DNA of 64,000 nt from Mycobacterium sp. WUMAC-067 (GTDB lineage: Bacteria; Actinomycetota; Actinomycetes; Mycobacteriales; Mycobacteriaceae), in assembly GCF_020217485.1 (NCBI RefSeq), contig NZ_JAEKMI010000011.1:1-64000 (forward strand), written 5' to 3'. Position 1 is the stretch's first letter. Every line of letters starts with the position of its first letter. Made by a program: the position numbers and the translations under genes. Of the stretch, positions 17,026 through 26,368 are shown in pieces. A model generated the notes under the pieces. That model worked only from the letters and a program-made list of their open reading frames with translations, was not told the origin of the DNA and searched no databases.

Positions 17026-17691
17026 TCAGAGCCCGGCCGCGCGGGTGACCCGCGCGAAGCGGCTGTCGGGCCCGCAGGCCTCGCGCACCGCGGCGACGTC
17101 GTCGACGACGTCGACGTCCGCCAGCGTCTGCACCGTAGTGGCGTCAATACCGTTGTCGCGCAATGCCTTCAGCGTCATCTTCCCGGTGTCGGGCGCCGAC
17201 ATCGGAACGGTGCGCAGGCATTGGGCCATCGCCGGGGCGCCCACGCCCAGCACCCACCAACCGCCGTCGCGGGCCGGCCCGAGCACGGCCGGGACCTCGA
17301 GCAGCCGGCGCGCGCAGCCGGTCAACAACTCGGCGGTGACCTGGGGAGTGTCCATCCCGATCTGCAGCACCGGCAGGCCGTCCGACGACGCGTCGGCGTG
17401 CGCGTTGGCGAGCCTTGCGGCGAAATCGTCGCCGCGCTGGGCGATCACGGTGAAGGACGCCAGTCGTCGCCGGATGTCGGCGGCGCTCGCGGCGCGGTCC
17501 AGGTCGCCGGTGAGCGCGACAACCCGCGCCGCCACCGGCGCGGCGGCCACCGCGTCCAGCGTGTCGAGCAATGCGGCGGCGGCGATCTCGGCGGCCACCC
17601 GGTCCCCGACGCTCGCCGCGAGCCGCGTCTTGGCCCGGCCCGGCTCGGGCGCTTTGGCGACCACCAGCAGGGTCACCGGCAGGGCGGTCAC
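17026..17691 (-). CDS. TIGR04282/DUF2064-type glycosyltransferase-like protein (Rv0540-like)
   Basis: The 221-residue product starts VTALPVTLLVVAKAPEPGRAKTRLA, the nucleotide-binding start of DUF2064 (glycosyltransferase A-like) proteins. Later come LQIGMDTPQ, a DxD-like metal site, and LGPARDGGWWVLG. Members resemble nucleotidyl- or glycosyl-transferases and commonly stand beside a GT2 enzyme, as here. The GTG start overlaps the upstream GT2 stop as GTGA at 17688-17691, so the two should be made together. An in-frame extension upstream would run inside that GT2 gene and was rejected. Donor and acceptor are unknown. Confidence 0.86.
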   Translation of the reverse strand: MTALPVTLLVVAKAPEPGRAKTRLAASVGDRVAAEIAAAALLDTLDAVAAAPVAARVVALTGDLDRAASAADIRRRLASFTVIAQRGDDFAARLANAHADASSDGLPVLQIGMDTPQVTAELLTGCARRLLEVPAVLGPARDGGWWVLGVGAPAMAQCLRTVPMSAPDTGKMTLKALRDNGIDATTVQTLADVDVVDDVAAVREACGPDSRFARVTRAAGL

Positions 17692-18350
17692 GAGATCACC
17701 TTCCAGAAGTCGAGGATCGCGGTGATGCTGCCGCGCAGCGATCCGCTGACCTTCGACTTGCCGCCCGTGCGCGGGCCGTAGCTGACGTCGAGTTCGACGA
17801 CGCGCCAGCCGGCGGCCGCGGCGCGCACCAAGAGTTCCAGCGGATAACCCGATCGGCGGTCGGCGACGCCCAGCCCCAACAGCGCCTCGCGCCGGGCGAC
17901 CCGCATGGGCGCGACGTCGTGCACCGGCAGGCCATGGCGGGTGCGCAGCCGCCAGCTCATGACGACGGTGCCCACGCGGGCCACCCACGGCCAGTGCAGC
18001 CCGGGCACCGGCCGGCGCCGGCCGGTCACCAGGTCGGCGCCCTGCTCGAGCGCGGCGACCAGCCGTGGCAGGTCGCCGCCGTCCATCGAGCCGTCGGCGT
18101 CGATGACCGCCACGATCGGGGTCGTCGCGGCCACGACGCCCGCGTGCACGGCCGAGCCGTACCCGGCCCGCGGTTCGGTGACGACCCGGGCGCCGTGGCG
18201 CGCGGCGACCCCGGCGGTGTCGTCCGTGCTGTTGTTGTCGACCACCAGCGCCCGGTATCCGGCCGGGATGGCGGCCAGCACGGCCGGCAGCGACTCCTCC
18301 TCGTTGAGGCAGGGCAGGACCACCGTGACCAGGTCGCCGGTGTCAGGCAC
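17688..18350 (-). CDS. family 2 glycosyltransferase (Rv0539-like)
   Basis: A 220-residue GT-A enzyme. VTVVLPCLNEEESLPAVL opens the nucleotide-binding fold, LVVDNNSTDDTAG and VAVIDADGSMDGGD supply the DxD metal site, and RRSGYPLELLVRAAAAG plus GPRTGGKSKVSGS match dolichol-phosphate mannosyltransferase-like members. It lacks C-terminal membrane helices, so it probably works at the cytoplasmic face on a lipid-linked acceptor. The GTG start lies 3 bases after the preceding proline-rich gene, and its end overlaps the DUF2064 gene. Confidence 0.88.
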   Translation of the reverse strand: MPDTGDLVTVVLPCLNEEESLPAVLAAIPAGYRALVVDNNSTDDTAGVAARHGARVVTEPRAGYGSAVHAGVVAATTPIVAVIDADGSMDGGDLPRLVAALEQGADLVTGRRRPVPGLHWPWVARVGTVVMSWRLRTRHGLPVHDVAPMRVARREALLGLGVADRRSGYPLELLVRAAAAGWRVVELDVSYGPRTGGKSKVSGSLRGSITAILDFWKVIS

Positions 18351-18353
18351 GCG

Positions 18354-20096
18354 TCAGAACCCGCGGCGGGGGCGGGGTTCCTGCGGGAACAGCGGCTGCT
18401 GCGAGTGCGTCGGCGGTGCGGTCTGCTGGGTGTGCGTCTGCACCGGCGGTTGGGTGGTTGCCTTGGTGCTCGGCGGCGCGTACGTGGTCGTCGGAGGCGA
18501 ATACGTCGTCGTCGGGGGCGAATACGTCGTCGTCGGAGGCGAATACGTCGTCGTCGGGGGCGAGTACGTGGTGGTCGGGGGCGAGTAGGTGGTGGTGGGC
18601 GGTTCGTACGTCGTCGTCGGAGGCGAATACGTCGTCGTCGGAGGCGAATACGTGGTCGTCGGAGGCTGGGACGGCGTGGTGGTCGGCGGCGTGTAGGGCG
18701 TCGTCGGGTTATACGGCGGGTTGTAGGGCGGTTGCCACCCCGGGATCGGAATGGGAATCGGAATGGGAACCGGCACAATGGGATTCGGGCGCGGCGCCCA
18801 ACCCGGATCGGGGTTGGGCACGACACCGGGGTTGCTCGGCGCCTCGGGAACCGGAGCGACCTGCGGGCCCCCTCCGGACGGGGGCGCCACGTGCTCGGGA
18901 GCCGGGACGGTGCCGCCCTGGAACCCGGCGTTGGGCGCCTCGGCCGGCGGCGGGGGCAGCGGCGCCTGCTGCTGGCTCGGCAGGATCGGCATGAACTTGC
19001 CCGGAGTGCCGTTCTGCACACCCACCACCGGCTGCCGGCTGGCGGTCGGTTCAACGGCGACGGCGATCGCGGTGGCCAGCGACGCCAATCCGATGACCGC
19101 GAAGGCGATCACGGCGTTGCCGATCACCAGCGATCGCCGCGACAGCTTGGTCGGCGCGGCCTCATCGACATCGGCGTCCTCGCCGAAGTCCTCGCCGAAG
19201 TCGTAGTCGTCGAATTCGGGGTCGTACTCGTCCATCTCGCCCGGATAGACCCCGCCCTCGTCGGCCATCGAATACGCAAGCTGCGGCTCCTCGGCGTCCG
19301 GCGCGGGCACGACCGTCGTCTCATCCCCGGTGAGGCCCGCCGCGGGGGCCATCGCGGTGGCATCCCCGACCGCGGGCGCCATCGCGGTGGCGTCACCGGT
19401 CAGGCCGACCGCCGGCGCCATGGCCGTCGCGTCCCCCGCGGACGCCGCCGCCGCGGCGATCGCGGCGCCGCGCGCGAGCGCGAACGTGGGGTCCTCGGCG
19501 ACCTGCACCCGCATGGTGGACGCGTCGCGCAATTCGTCGGCGACGCGGTTGAGGTCGGGCGAGGCGCCCATCAGATACACCTCGCCCGGCGCATCGGGAT
19601 GCGTGCCGAGGTTCGCCATCATCGTCTGGAACGCGGCGGTGGCGTCTGGGCCCGCGGCGCCGGTCAGCGGCTGGCTGGCCAACACGGTCGGCGGCGCGTC
19701 GGGATCGCCGGTGTCCCGGCCGACCACCGACAGGGTGGCAGTCGCGTCGTCCATCACCAGCGCGGCGCCGGGCCGCCCGGCCGCGCGCATCAGGGCGGCC
19801 ACCGCCTGCGACTCGGAGAGCACCGCGACGTTGTGCACGCCGGAATCCTCCAGCGCCCGCCGCAACTGGTCGGCCCGGGGATCGTCGGACCAGCACAGCC
19901 GGGTGCCGACCAGCCGGTGGTTCTCGTCGGCCAACAAGCGATTGGTGCCGACCACGGTCTCGGTGAGCGTGTCGAGCGGATTGTCCGCGAGATCGATGAC
20001 GGATTGGTCGATCACGTCGGTGCCCTGGGCGCCCGGCCCTAGGAGCGCCAAGCGGGCGACGGGACCGGTGACCGCGACCCCCAAAACCACGTCCAT
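18354..20096 (-). CDS. membrane protein with Pro/Thr-repeat C-terminus (Rv0538-like)
   Basis: A 580-residue protein in four parts. Residues 1-215 form an actin/chaperone-like hypothetical domain (MDVVLGVAVTGPVARLALLG). Residues 221-258 hold near-repeats of GDATAMAPAVGLTG. An acidic segment at about 268-316 leads to one transmembrane helix at 323-348. Residues 370-580 are Pro/Thr-rich, with nine heptads of YSPPTTT type. The tail would lie outside the membrane and may span the cell wall; similar Thr/Pro tracts are O-mannosylated in mycobacteria. Neighbouring glycosyltransferases make that attractive, but it is inference. The ATG follows GAAGGAGAAG. Function is unknown. Confidence 0.85.
   Translation of the reverse strand: MDVVLGVAVTGPVARLALLGPGAQGTDVIDQSVIDLADNPLDTLTETVVGTNRLLADENHRLVGTRLCWSDDPRADQLRRALEDSGVHNVAVLSESQAVAALMRAAGRPGAALVMDDATATLSVVGRDTGDPDAPPTVLASQPLTGAAGPDATAAFQTMMANLGTHPDAPGEVYLMGASPDLNRVADELRDASTMRVQVAEDPTFALARGAAIAAAAASAGDATAMAPAVGLTGDATAMAPAVGDATAMAPAAGLTGDETTVVPAPDAEEPQLAYSMADEGGVYPGEMDEYDPEFDDYDFGEDFGEDADVDEAAPTKLSRRSLVIGNAVIAFAVIGLASLATAIAVAVEPTASRQPVVGVQNGTPGKFMPILPSQQQAPLPPPPAEAPNAGFQGGTVPAPEHVAPPSGGGPQVAPVPEAPSNPGVVPNPDPGWAPRPNPIVPVPIPIPIPIPGWQPPYNPPYNPTTPYTPPTTTPSQPPTTTYSPPTTTYSPPTTTYEPPTTTYSPPTTTYSPPTTTYSPPTTTYSPPTTTYSPPTTTYAPPSTKATTQPPVQTHTQQTAPPTHSQQPLFPQEPRPRRGF
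18481..18669. repeat. nine 21-bp tandem repeats encoding YSPPTTT heptads
   Basis: Nine consecutive 21-base units of the form TACGTCGTCGTCGGAGGCGAA (plus-strand view) encode the heptad repeat near the C-terminus of the minus-strand gene. Units vary mainly at synonymous or Ser/Glu/Ala positions. Being in multiples of three, copy-number change would alter tail length without a frameshift. Confidence 0.9.
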
Positions 20097-20404
20097 CCCG
20101 CTTCTCCTTCACCCTGGCCACCCCGCGGCCAGCAATGTCCCGGCATCATTACACTTGCGATACCGTCGGCAGTGTCAGTCATTCGGCGACAAGGTTCGCC
20201 TACTAGCGCAGCGTAACCAGCTTTTCGAATGACAGGACGGTCGCCGCGGAATCGCCTCCGCGCCGCGGCCGGTCCCCGCCACCGCCACGGCAGCCGAACG
20301 GAGAATATGTTCGCAAGCGAGCAGTGCAGGCGGCTCGGCAGGGTATTCCCCCGCCGGACACCGGCAACTGCGCCGAAAATGGTTGTCCTTGAATCCCGGG
20401 GGGC
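20097..20404. other. 308-bp divergent spacer
   Basis: This region separates two divergent membrane-protein genes and should hold both promoters. I see a perfect hairpin with 6-base arms CGCGGA/TCCGCG (20245-20262) in its middle. The ribosome-binding site GAAGGAGAAG of the minus-strand gene is at its left end. No convincing open reading frame or known operator was found. Confidence 0.6.
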
Positions 20405-22093
20405 ATGGTGAGCCAGAGCAGCGACGACACGCCAACCGGCCCCATCGGGGCCCGGGCCCAGCAGGCGCCCGCGCCCCGCATCATCCGCCCGCACGCCACG
20501 GGCGCCACGGCGCCCGCCGCCGGGGGGACGGGACGGCGCCGGGCCATCGTCAGCGACGCGACCGCGGCGGTGCTGCTGGTCGTCGCCGTGTTCCTGCCCT
20601 GGAATCTGTACTTCGGCGTCGGGATTCCCGACAGCAATCCGGCCCTGTTCGCGCTGCTGCTCGCCGTCACGGTGCTGGCCGTCGCCGCCCTCGCGGTGGC
20701 CGGGTCGTGGAGGTCGTCCGGCGCGCGGTCCGGCCCTGAGCGGCTTCGGTTGGCGCTCAACGTCCCCTATCTGCTGCTGGTGCTCGGATTCGTCGTGTTC
20801 GACGCGTACGAGACCGTGCGGTTCGGGGGCACGGTCACCGTGCCAGGTGGCGTGGGGCCGGGGGCGTGGGTCGGCGTCGCCGGCGCGTTGTTGAGTGCCC
20901 AAGCGGTGCCGGCGGTCCCGGCGGGTGACGAGTACACCGGTTGGCACCGGTCCGCCCGGATCATCGGCGCGGTGTCGATGCTCGCGGCGGTGCTCAGCTT
21001 CGGTTTCAACCTGTACTGGCGGGTGCGCTACGCGCTGCAAAGCACCAGCGGCGCGGCCGAATTCGGCAAGCAGAACGTCGCGGTGATCGCCACCGCGGTG
21101 GTGTACGGGGTGGTGGCGCTGGTCGCGGTCCTGGTCGCCTCGAGGTGGCTGCTGCAGCGCACCCGCGCGAGCCGGCTGACCACCGTCGCGCTCGGCGCGT
21201 CGACGTTAATCGCGGGGATTCTGGTGTGGATCCTGCCCGCCGGTCGCGACCTCGACGCGTTCCACGGCATCGCGCAGAACACCTCGACCGCCGGCGTCGG
21301 GTTCGAGGGCTACCTGGCGTGGGCCGCCGGCGCGGCCATCTTCGCGCCGCGGGCCCTGTTCGGTCAGCGAAACCCGTCGCCGACGGAGGAATCCGCGTGG
21401 CGCGCGGCGACCCGAAACGGCTTGCTGCTCATCGCCGTTTGGGCCGTGGGGTCGATCGCGATGCGGCTCACCGACCTCGTTGTCGGCATCGTCCTGAACT
21501 ATCCGTTCTCCCGGTACGACAGCGTCGTGCTGGCCGTCTTCGATCTGGTGACCGCGGCCCTGGCGATCTGGCTGCGCCGCAGCCTGGCCAACCTCTCCGC
21601 GCGACTGGTCACGTCGCTGTGCGGGCTGGTCGTCGCCCTCAGCGTCGCCCGCGTGATCGTCGGCGTCGCGCTGGCGCCGCGGTTCGCGGAATCGCCCAAT
21701 TCGCCTGCGCGGCACCCGGTCTACGGCAACGATCTCGCCCAGCAGATCACCAGCACCTTCGACGTGACGCTGTGCGGCCTGGCGCTGGGCATCCTGGCGG
21801 CCGCCGTCGTGGCCGGGCAACTGCGCGGGCGACGGCTGGCTCGCCGCGCCGCCCGCAGGCGCGCGGCCGACGCCAATGCGGCGGCACCGACGACCCGGGT
21901 GCGGGTGGGCCAGGCCGCCGCGCCGTCGGCCGCGGCCACTACCCGCATCCCCACCGGAGGCGCCGAGAGCGACCCGCCCACCGCGGAGATACCGCCGCTG
22001 GCCGGCTCACCCAGGATCTTTCGCGGCGACGACTCCGGCACGCGGCAGATACCGGTTCCGAAGCCGCAGATCTACCGCCCGCCGCAGGCGTAG
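20405..22093 (+). CDS. polytopic membrane protein (Rv0537c-like)
   Basis: A 562-residue protein with a hydrophilic 47-residue N-terminus (MVSQSSDDTPTGPIG...), about ten hydrophobic segments between residues 48 and 475, and an 85-residue Ala/Pro/Thr/Arg-rich cytoplasmic-like tail ending VPKPQIYRPPQA. Central loops include TASRLTTVALGAS-like basic patches. I recognise the gene by position and general form only; no transporter or enzyme motif is visible. It ends 4 bases from the convergent galE-like gene. Confidence 0.8.
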   Translation: MVSQSSDDTPTGPIGARAQQAPAPRIIRPHATGATAPAAGGTGRRRAIVSDATAAVLLVVAVFLPWNLYFGVGIPDSNPALFALLLAVTVLAVAALAVAGSWRSSGARSGPERLRLALNVPYLLLVLGFVVFDAYETVRFGGTVTVPGGVGPGAWVGVAGALLSAQAVPAVPAGDEYTGWHRSARIIGAVSMLAAVLSFGFNLYWRVRYALQSTSGAAEFGKQNVAVIATAVVYGVVALVAVLVASRWLLQRTRASRLTTVALGASTLIAGILVWILPAGRDLDAFHGIAQNTSTAGVGFEGYLAWAAGAAIFAPRALFGQRNPSPTEESAWRAATRNGLLLIAVWAVGSIAMRLTDLVVGIVLNYPFSRYDSVVLAVFDLVTAALAIWLRRSLANLSARLVTSLCGLVVALSVARVIVGVALAPRFAESPNSPARHPVYGNDLAQQITSTFDVTLCGLALGILAAAVVAGQLRGRRLARRAARRRAADANAAAPTTRVRVGQAAAPSAAATTRIPTGGAESDPPTAEIPPLAGSPRIFRGDDSGTRQIPVPKPQIYRPPQA

Positions 22094-22097
22094 CGGT

Positions 22098-23126
22098 TCA
22101 GCGCAGCGGCGCGAACGCGAATTCGCGTAACCCGTCGCGCGGTAGGACGGCCGCGCGAAACCCCAGCACCTCGGCGGCCCGGGACGGGTCGGCGACGATG
22201 TGGCGCACGTCGCCGCTGCGGTACTGGCCGGTGATCACCGGGGACAGCGAACCGCCCCGCGCCTCGCACAGCGCGGCGGCCACCTCCAAGATCGAAATGG
22301 GTTGCCCCGAGCAGACATTGGCCGCGAGAAAACCCTCGTCATGTTGCAGCGCCGCGACGTTGGCGGCGGCCACGTCATCGACGTGCACGAAGTCGCGCAT
22401 CTGACCGCCGTCCTCGAAAACCCTTGGCGGATCGCCCTTTTCCAGCGATGACCGGAAGATCGCCGCCACGCCCGAATACGGGGTGTCGCGGGGCATGCCG
22501 GGGCCGTAGACGTTGTGGTAGCGCAGCGCCACCACCGAGCCGCCGGTGGCCTCCGACCAGGCCAGCGCGTAATGCTCCTGCGCGGTCTTGCTGGCCGCGT
22601 ACAGGCTGCGCGGCCGCAGGCAGGCGTCTTCGCCGACGAGGCGCCAGGCCAGCTCCTCCCCGCCGGCCGGGCACCGGTGCTCGAAGGTCCCGGCGTCGAG
22701 GTCCGCGCGCCGCCGCGGCAGCGGCTCCACGCGTCCGTGCCGCTGGCAGTGATAACTCCCCTGCCCGTACACCACCATCGACGACGCCAGCACCAGGCGC
22801 CGCACCCCGGCGGCGAACATCTGCGCCAGCAACACCGTGGTGGCCAGATCGTTGTGGCCGCCGTAGGCGGGCGCGTCGGCGGCGTCCACCCCCGCGCCCA
22901 CCATCGCCGCCTGATGACACACCACGTCCACGCCGTCCAGCAGCGGGGCCAGCGCGTCGGCGTCGCGCACGTCGACCCGGTGACATCCCTTCGGCGGCAC
23001 CGGATTTGGGCCGTGCGCGGCGGGCAGCAGAATATCGACGGCGACGACGTCGTGGCCGGCGGCGCGCAGCGCGGCGCCCACCCGCGAGCCGATGAACCCG
23101 GCCGCGCCGGTCAACAGCACCCTCAC
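22098..23126 (-). CDS. NAD-dependent epimerase/dehydratase (GalE3-like, Rv0536)
   Basis: A 342-residue extended SDR. The Rossmann motif is [14 protein letters not shown], the active site is LASSMVVYG with the Tyr-x3-Lys in [14 protein letters not shown], and [19 protein letters not shown] is the substrate-binding loop. Such proteins epimerise or dehydrate nucleotide sugars. GalE3 was named as a UDP-glucose 4-epimerase, but specificity cannot be read. An insertion with four Cys/His residues (YHCQRH...FEHRCPAGG, about residues 120-155) is unusual and might bind metal. The GTG start overlaps the upstream phosphorylase stop (GTGA). Confidence 0.86.
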   Translation of the reverse strand: MRVLLTGAAGFIGSRVGAALRAAGHDVVAVDILLPAAHGPNPVPPKGCHRVDVRDADALAPLLDGVDVVCHQAAMVGAGVDAADAPAYGGHNDLATTVLLAQMFAAGVRRLVLASSMVVYGQGSYHCQRHGRVEPLPRRRADLDAGTFEHRCPAGGEELAWRLVGEDACLRPRSLYAASKTAQEHYALAWSEATGGSVVALRYHNVYGPGMPRDTPYSGVAAIFRSSLEKGDPPRVFEDGGQMRDFVHVDDVAAANVAALQHDEGFLAANVCSGQPISILEVAAALCEARGGSLSPVITGQYRSGDVRHIVADPSRAAEVLGFRAAVLPRDGLREFAFAPLR

Positions 23127-23917
23127 GGCAGCTCGATGGGCAGCGTCACGCCGGTGTGCGGCAGGCAGTGCGTGCAGGTGCGGTCGGCGGCGACCCGGCC
23201 GATGGCCGCGCGCACCAGCGCCTTGAAGGGTCCGATGTTGCGTTCGAATTCGGCGAACACGTCGACGGTCCGCACGCCCTCCCCGGCGCTCACGCCGGCG
23301 TCCAGGTCTGTGACCAAAGCGATTGGCGCGTAACAGATTTCGAGCTCCCGGGCGAGCACCGCCTCCGGGTATCCGGTCATGTTCACCAGCGCGAACCCGG
23401 CCGAGGCGAACCACCGGCTTTCGGCGCGGGTGGAAAAGCGCGGCCCCTGGATCACCACCATGGTGCCGCCGTCGACCACGTCGGGGACCTCGGTGACCGC
23501 GGCGCGCAGCGTCGGGCAGTACGGATCGGCGAAGTCGACGTGGATGCCGCCGGAATCGAAATAGGTGTCGGCGCGGCCCCGGGTGCGATCGACCAGCTGA
23601 TCGGGCACCACGATGGAGCCCGGGCCGAGTTCGGGTTTGAGGCTGCCGACCGCGCACGGCGCGAGCACCCGCCGCACGCCGAGTTTGCGCAGGGCCCACA
23701 TGTTGGCCCGGTACGGCACGGTGTGCGCGGAGAACTCGTGCTTGGCGCCGTGACGGGGCAGGAACGCGACGTCGTGTCCCTCGACGGCGCCGACGGTGAC
23801 CGGGGCGCTGGGCGCTCCGTAGGGGGTGTCGACCGTGACGTCCTCGGCGTCGGATCCGAAGAAGGTGTAGAAGCCGCTGCCGCCGATGACTCCGAGCATC
23901 CGACCATTGTGGGCCAT
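23123..23917 (-). CDS. S-methyl-5'-thioadenosine phosphorylase
   Basis: A 264-residue trimeric-type purine nucleoside phosphorylase family member. [13 protein letters not shown] gives the phosphate-binding GGSG, and [25 protein letters not shown] is the MTAP signature. [18 protein letters not shown] and [19 protein letters not shown] follow, then LVTDLDAGV with the purine-contacting Asp. It cleaves methylthioadenosine to adenine and 5-methylthioribose-1-phosphate in methionine salvage (Rv0535 in M. tuberculosis). The first ATG gives [13 protein letters not shown]; the seventh residue Met is an equally plausible start. It is divergent from menA across 66 bases. Confidence 0.93.
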   Translation of the reverse strand: MAHNGRMLGVIGGSGFYTFFGSDAEDVTVDTPYGAPSAPVTVGAVEGHDVAFLPRHGAKHEFSAHTVPYRANMWALRKLGVRRVLAPCAVGSLKPELGPGSIVVPDQLVDRTRGRADTYFDSGGIHVDFADPYCPTLRAAVTEVPDVVDGGTMVVIQGPRFSTRAESRWFASAGFALVNMTGYPEAVLARELEICYAPIALVTDLDAGVSAGEGVRTVDVFAEFERNIGPFKALVRAAIGRVAADRTCTHCLPHTGVTLPIELP

Positions 23918-23983
23918 GACGTCGGCGTGACCGCGGGTGCGGGGCGCGCGGCCGCGCGGCCCGCACCCTGGCAGGATGGCGTT

Positions 23984-24856
23984 GTGGCCAATCTCGGGCA
24001 GTGGGTTTCGGGTGCGCGGCCGCGGACGTTGCCCAACGCGGTGGCGCCGGTCGTCGCCGGCACCGGCGCCGCGGCCTGGTTGGGATCCGCGGTGTGGTGG
24101 AAGGCGCTGCTGGCGCTGGCCGTCGCGCTCGCACTGACCGTCGGCGTCAACTACGCCAACGACTACTCCGACGGCATCCGCGGCACCGATGACGACCGGG
24201 CCGGCCCGGTGCGCCTGGTCGGCTCGCGGCTCGCGGCCCCGCGCGCGGTGCTGGGCGCCGCCGTCGCGAGCCTGACAATCGGGGCGCTCGCCGGGTTAGC
24301 GCTGGCGCTGTGCAGCGCGCCGTGGCTGATCGCGGTCGGTGCGGCCTGCATCGCCGGGGCGTGGCTGTACACCGGCGGCTCGAAACCCTACGGCTACGCC
24401 GGTTTTGGCGAGGTCGCGGTGTTCCTGTTCTTCGGCCTGGTCGCCGTGCTCGGCACCCAGTACACGCAGGCGTTGCGGGTGGACTGGGTCGGTCTGCTGC
24501 TGGCGGTGTCGATCGGGGCGCTGTCGTCGTCGGTGCTGGTGGCCAACAACCTGCGCGACATCCCCACCGACGCGCGGTCGGGCAAGGTCACCCTCGCGGT
24601 GCGGTTGGGCGATGCCCGCACCCGCATCCTGTATCAGGCGCTGCTGGGCACCGCCGCAGTGCTGACCCTGGTGCTCGTGGTGGCCACGCCGTGGTGCGCC
24701 GTGGGGCTGGTGGCCACGCCCCTGGCCCTGCGCGCCACGGCCCCGGTGCGATCCGGCCGCGGCGGCCCGGAGCTGATCCCGGTGCTGCGCGATACCGGCC
24801 TGGCGATGGTGGTGTGGGCGATCGCGGTGGCGGCGGCGCTGGCTATGGGTACCTAG
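23984..24856 (+). CDS. menA: 1,4-dihydroxy-2-naphthoate polyprenyltransferase (MenA)
   Basis: MenA attaches the polyprenyl chain to DHNA in the membrane, the penultimate step to menaquinone. The 290-residue UbiA-type protein has about eight membrane helices. The first Asp-rich motif is in [21 protein letters not shown] and the second in [25 protein letters not shown]. Both bind Mg-diphosphate. The GTG start reads [20 protein letters not shown]. It is separated from fabH by 82 bases that carry a large inverted repeat, so read-through may be limited. Confidence 0.95.
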   Translation: MANLGQWVSGARPRTLPNAVAPVVAGTGAAAWLGSAVWWKALLALAVALALTVGVNYANDYSDGIRGTDDDRAGPVRLVGSRLAAPRAVLGAAVASLTIGALAGLALALCSAPWLIAVGAACIAGAWLYTGGSKPYGYAGFGEVAVFLFFGLVAVLGTQYTQALRVDWVGLLLAVSIGALSSSVLVANNLRDIPTDARSGKVTLAVRLGDARTRILYQALLGTAAVLTLVLVVATPWCAVGLVATPLALRATAPVRSGRGGPELIPVLRDTGLAMVVWAIAVAAALAMGT

Positions 24857-24863
24857 AGTGCGA

Positions 24864-24915
24864 GCAGACGTAAAGGCACCCGAAAACCGCGCTTTTGCGG
24901 TACTTTTGCGTCTGC
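24864..24915. terminator. 52-bp imperfect inverted repeat between menA and fabH
   Basis: The left arm begins GCAGACGTAAAGG at 24864 and the right arm ends TTTTGCGTCTGC at 24915. Inside lies ACCGC...GCGGT. The outer 11 bases pair with one mismatch. From memory, GCAGACGCAAAA-type palindromes recur between mycobacterial genes, so this may be a dispersed REP-like element. It sits immediately after the menA stop and could serve as a terminator or an attenuator before fabH. Confidence 0.55.
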
Positions 24916-24938
24916 CCCGGGGATAGCGAAGGACCGCA

Positions 24939-25946
24939 ATGAAGCAGATTTCCGCGACCAGCGGGCCCACCAACATCGGCTTGCTCAGCGTCGGGTCATA
25001 CCGCCCCGAACGCGTGGTGACAAACGACGAGCTCTGCGAAAACATCGACTCCTCCGACGAGTGGATCTATTCGCGCACCGGGATCAAGACGCGCCGGTTC
25101 GCCGCGCGCGACGAATCCGCCGCCTCGATGGCGACCGAGGCCGGGCGGGAGGCGATCGCCAAGGCGTCCCTCGAGGCGTCCGACATCGACTGCGTCATCG
25201 TGGCCACCAGCACCCATCTCCTGCAGACCCCCGCATGCGCCCCCGCGGTCGCGGCGGCGTTGGGCGCCACCGGGGTGCCCGCCTTCGACATCTCGGCGGG
25301 CTGCGCCGGGTTCGGGTACGCGCTGGGCGTCGCGGCCGACATGATCCGCGGTGGGACCGCCGCCAGGGTGCTGGTCCTGGGCTCGGAGAAGCTGTCCCCC
25401 ACGATCGACATGCAAGACCGGAGCAACTGCTTCATCTTCGCCGACGGCGCGGCCGGCGTGGTGGTGGGCGAGACGCCCACGCAGGGCATCGGGCCGACCG
25501 TCTGGGGTAGTGACGGCAACCAGGCCAGCGCCATCCGCCAGGACATCGACTGGCTCGACTACCTGGAGAATCCCACCGGCCCGCGCCCCTTCCTCCGGCT
25601 CGAGGGCAGCGCGGTCTTCCGCTGGGCGGCTTTCGAGATGGGCAAGGTCGGCCAGCAGGCCATGGACGCGGCGGGGATCCGGCCCGACGAGATCGACGTC
25701 TTCGTGCCGCACCAGGCCAACAGCCGAATCAACGAGATTTTGGCCAAGAGCCTCGAGTTGCGGCCGGACGCGGTGATCGCCAACGACATCGAGCACACCG
25801 GCAACACCTCGGCGGCGTCCATCCCGTTGGCCATGGCCGAGGTGCTGGCGACCGGGGCCGCCAAGGCCGGCGACCTGGCCCTGCTGATCGGTTACGGCGC
25901 CGGCCTGAGCTATGCCGCCCAGGTCGTCCGGCTGCCCAACGGCTGA
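24939..25946 (+). CDS. fabH: beta-ketoacyl-ACP synthase III (FabH)
   Basis: FabH condenses acyl-CoA with malonyl-AcpM and links FAS-I products to FAS-II elongation for mycolic acids. The 335-residue protein has the complete triad: C122 in [11 protein letters not shown]258 in VPHQANSRI and N289 in [11 protein letters not shown]. These are the same numbers I know for the M. tuberculosis enzyme. The N-terminal [17 protein letters not shown] and the CoA-binding W/R of [11 protein letters not shown] are present. The ATG follows GAAGGA. The gene ends 4 bases from a convergent small membrane-protein gene. Confidence 0.96.
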   Translation: MKQISATSGPTNIGLLSVGSYRPERVVTNDELCENIDSSDEWIYSRTGIKTRRFAARDESAASMATEAGREAIAKASLEASDIDCVIVATSTHLLQTPACAPAVAAALGATGVPAFDISAGCAGFGYALGVAADMIRGGTAARVLVLGSEKLSPTIDMQDRSNCFIFADGAAGVVVGETPTQGIGPTVWGSDGNQASAIRQDIDWLDYLENPTGPRPFLRLEGSAVFRWAAFEMGKVGQQAMDAAGIRPDEIDVFVPHQANSRINEILAKSLELRPDAVIANDIEHTGNTSAASIPLAMAEVLATGAAKAGDLALLIGYGAGLSYAAQVVRLPNG

Positions 25947-25950
25947 CCCG

Positions 25951-26322
25951 TCACCCGTCGTCGCGCGGCTCGTCGGGCGTTGCGTCCCCGTGCAGCCGGG
26001 CCTGCAGCAGCTCGCGCTCCCGTCGGCGCCGTTCACCGGCGACCGCCAGCGCCGCGGTGGCGCGTCGGCGCAGCGGCCCGAACACCCAGATGCCCAACGG
26101 CATCGCGATGACCAGGGCGAACAGCGCCGCCACCACGAGGGGGAATTGCGTGATGCCCGCCAGCCGCGCGACGCCGTAGATCACGGCGGTGAGCACGACC
26201 GCCAGCAGCAACCGCGCCGCCATGTATGCCAAAACGGGGACGACGACGTGGTTCTCGGCGCTCTCGCCGCCGCCGTCGTTGCCCGGGCCCCCAGTGCTGT
26301 TGTCGCTACCTTCTTGTGACAC
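25951..26322 (-). CDS. DUF4229 small membrane protein (Rv0531-like)
   Basis: A 123-residue protein with an acidic/Gly-rich N-terminus (VSQEGSDNSTGGPGND), two hydrophobic helices at about residues 30-52 (LAYMAARLLLAVVLTAVIYGV) and 58-80 (FPLVVAALFALVIAMPLGIWV), then a basic C-terminus (RRRERELLQARLHGD). This is the DUF4229 layout. GTG at 26322 is chosen; a TTG two codons earlier is possible. Function is unknown. It is divergent from a 53-codon gene. Confidence 0.82.
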   Translation of the reverse strand: MSQEGSDNSTGGPGNDGGGESAENHVVVPVLAYMAARLLLAVVLTAVIYGVARLAGITQFPLVVAALFALVIAMPLGIWVFGPLRRRATAALAVAGERRRRERELLQARLHGDATPDEPRDDG

Positions 26323-26343
26323 AGCCAAAGCCTACGGCGCGGG

Positions 26344-26349
26344 TATATT
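26344..26349 (+). promoter_or_regulatory. candidate -10 element TATATT
   Basis: A near-consensus SigA -10 hexamer lies 20 bases upstream of the GTG of the small membrane-protein gene and 7 bases before its AAGGAGG ribosome-binding site. No -35 with 17-base spacing is evident. In this GC-rich context the hexamer stands out. Confidence 0.45.
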
Positions 26350-26368
26350 CGCCCGAAGGAGGTGTTGT

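Noticed and set aside
18481..18669. CRISPR array
   Set aside because: The 21-bp units are contiguous with no unique spacers and lie in frame within a Pro/Thr-rich coding region.
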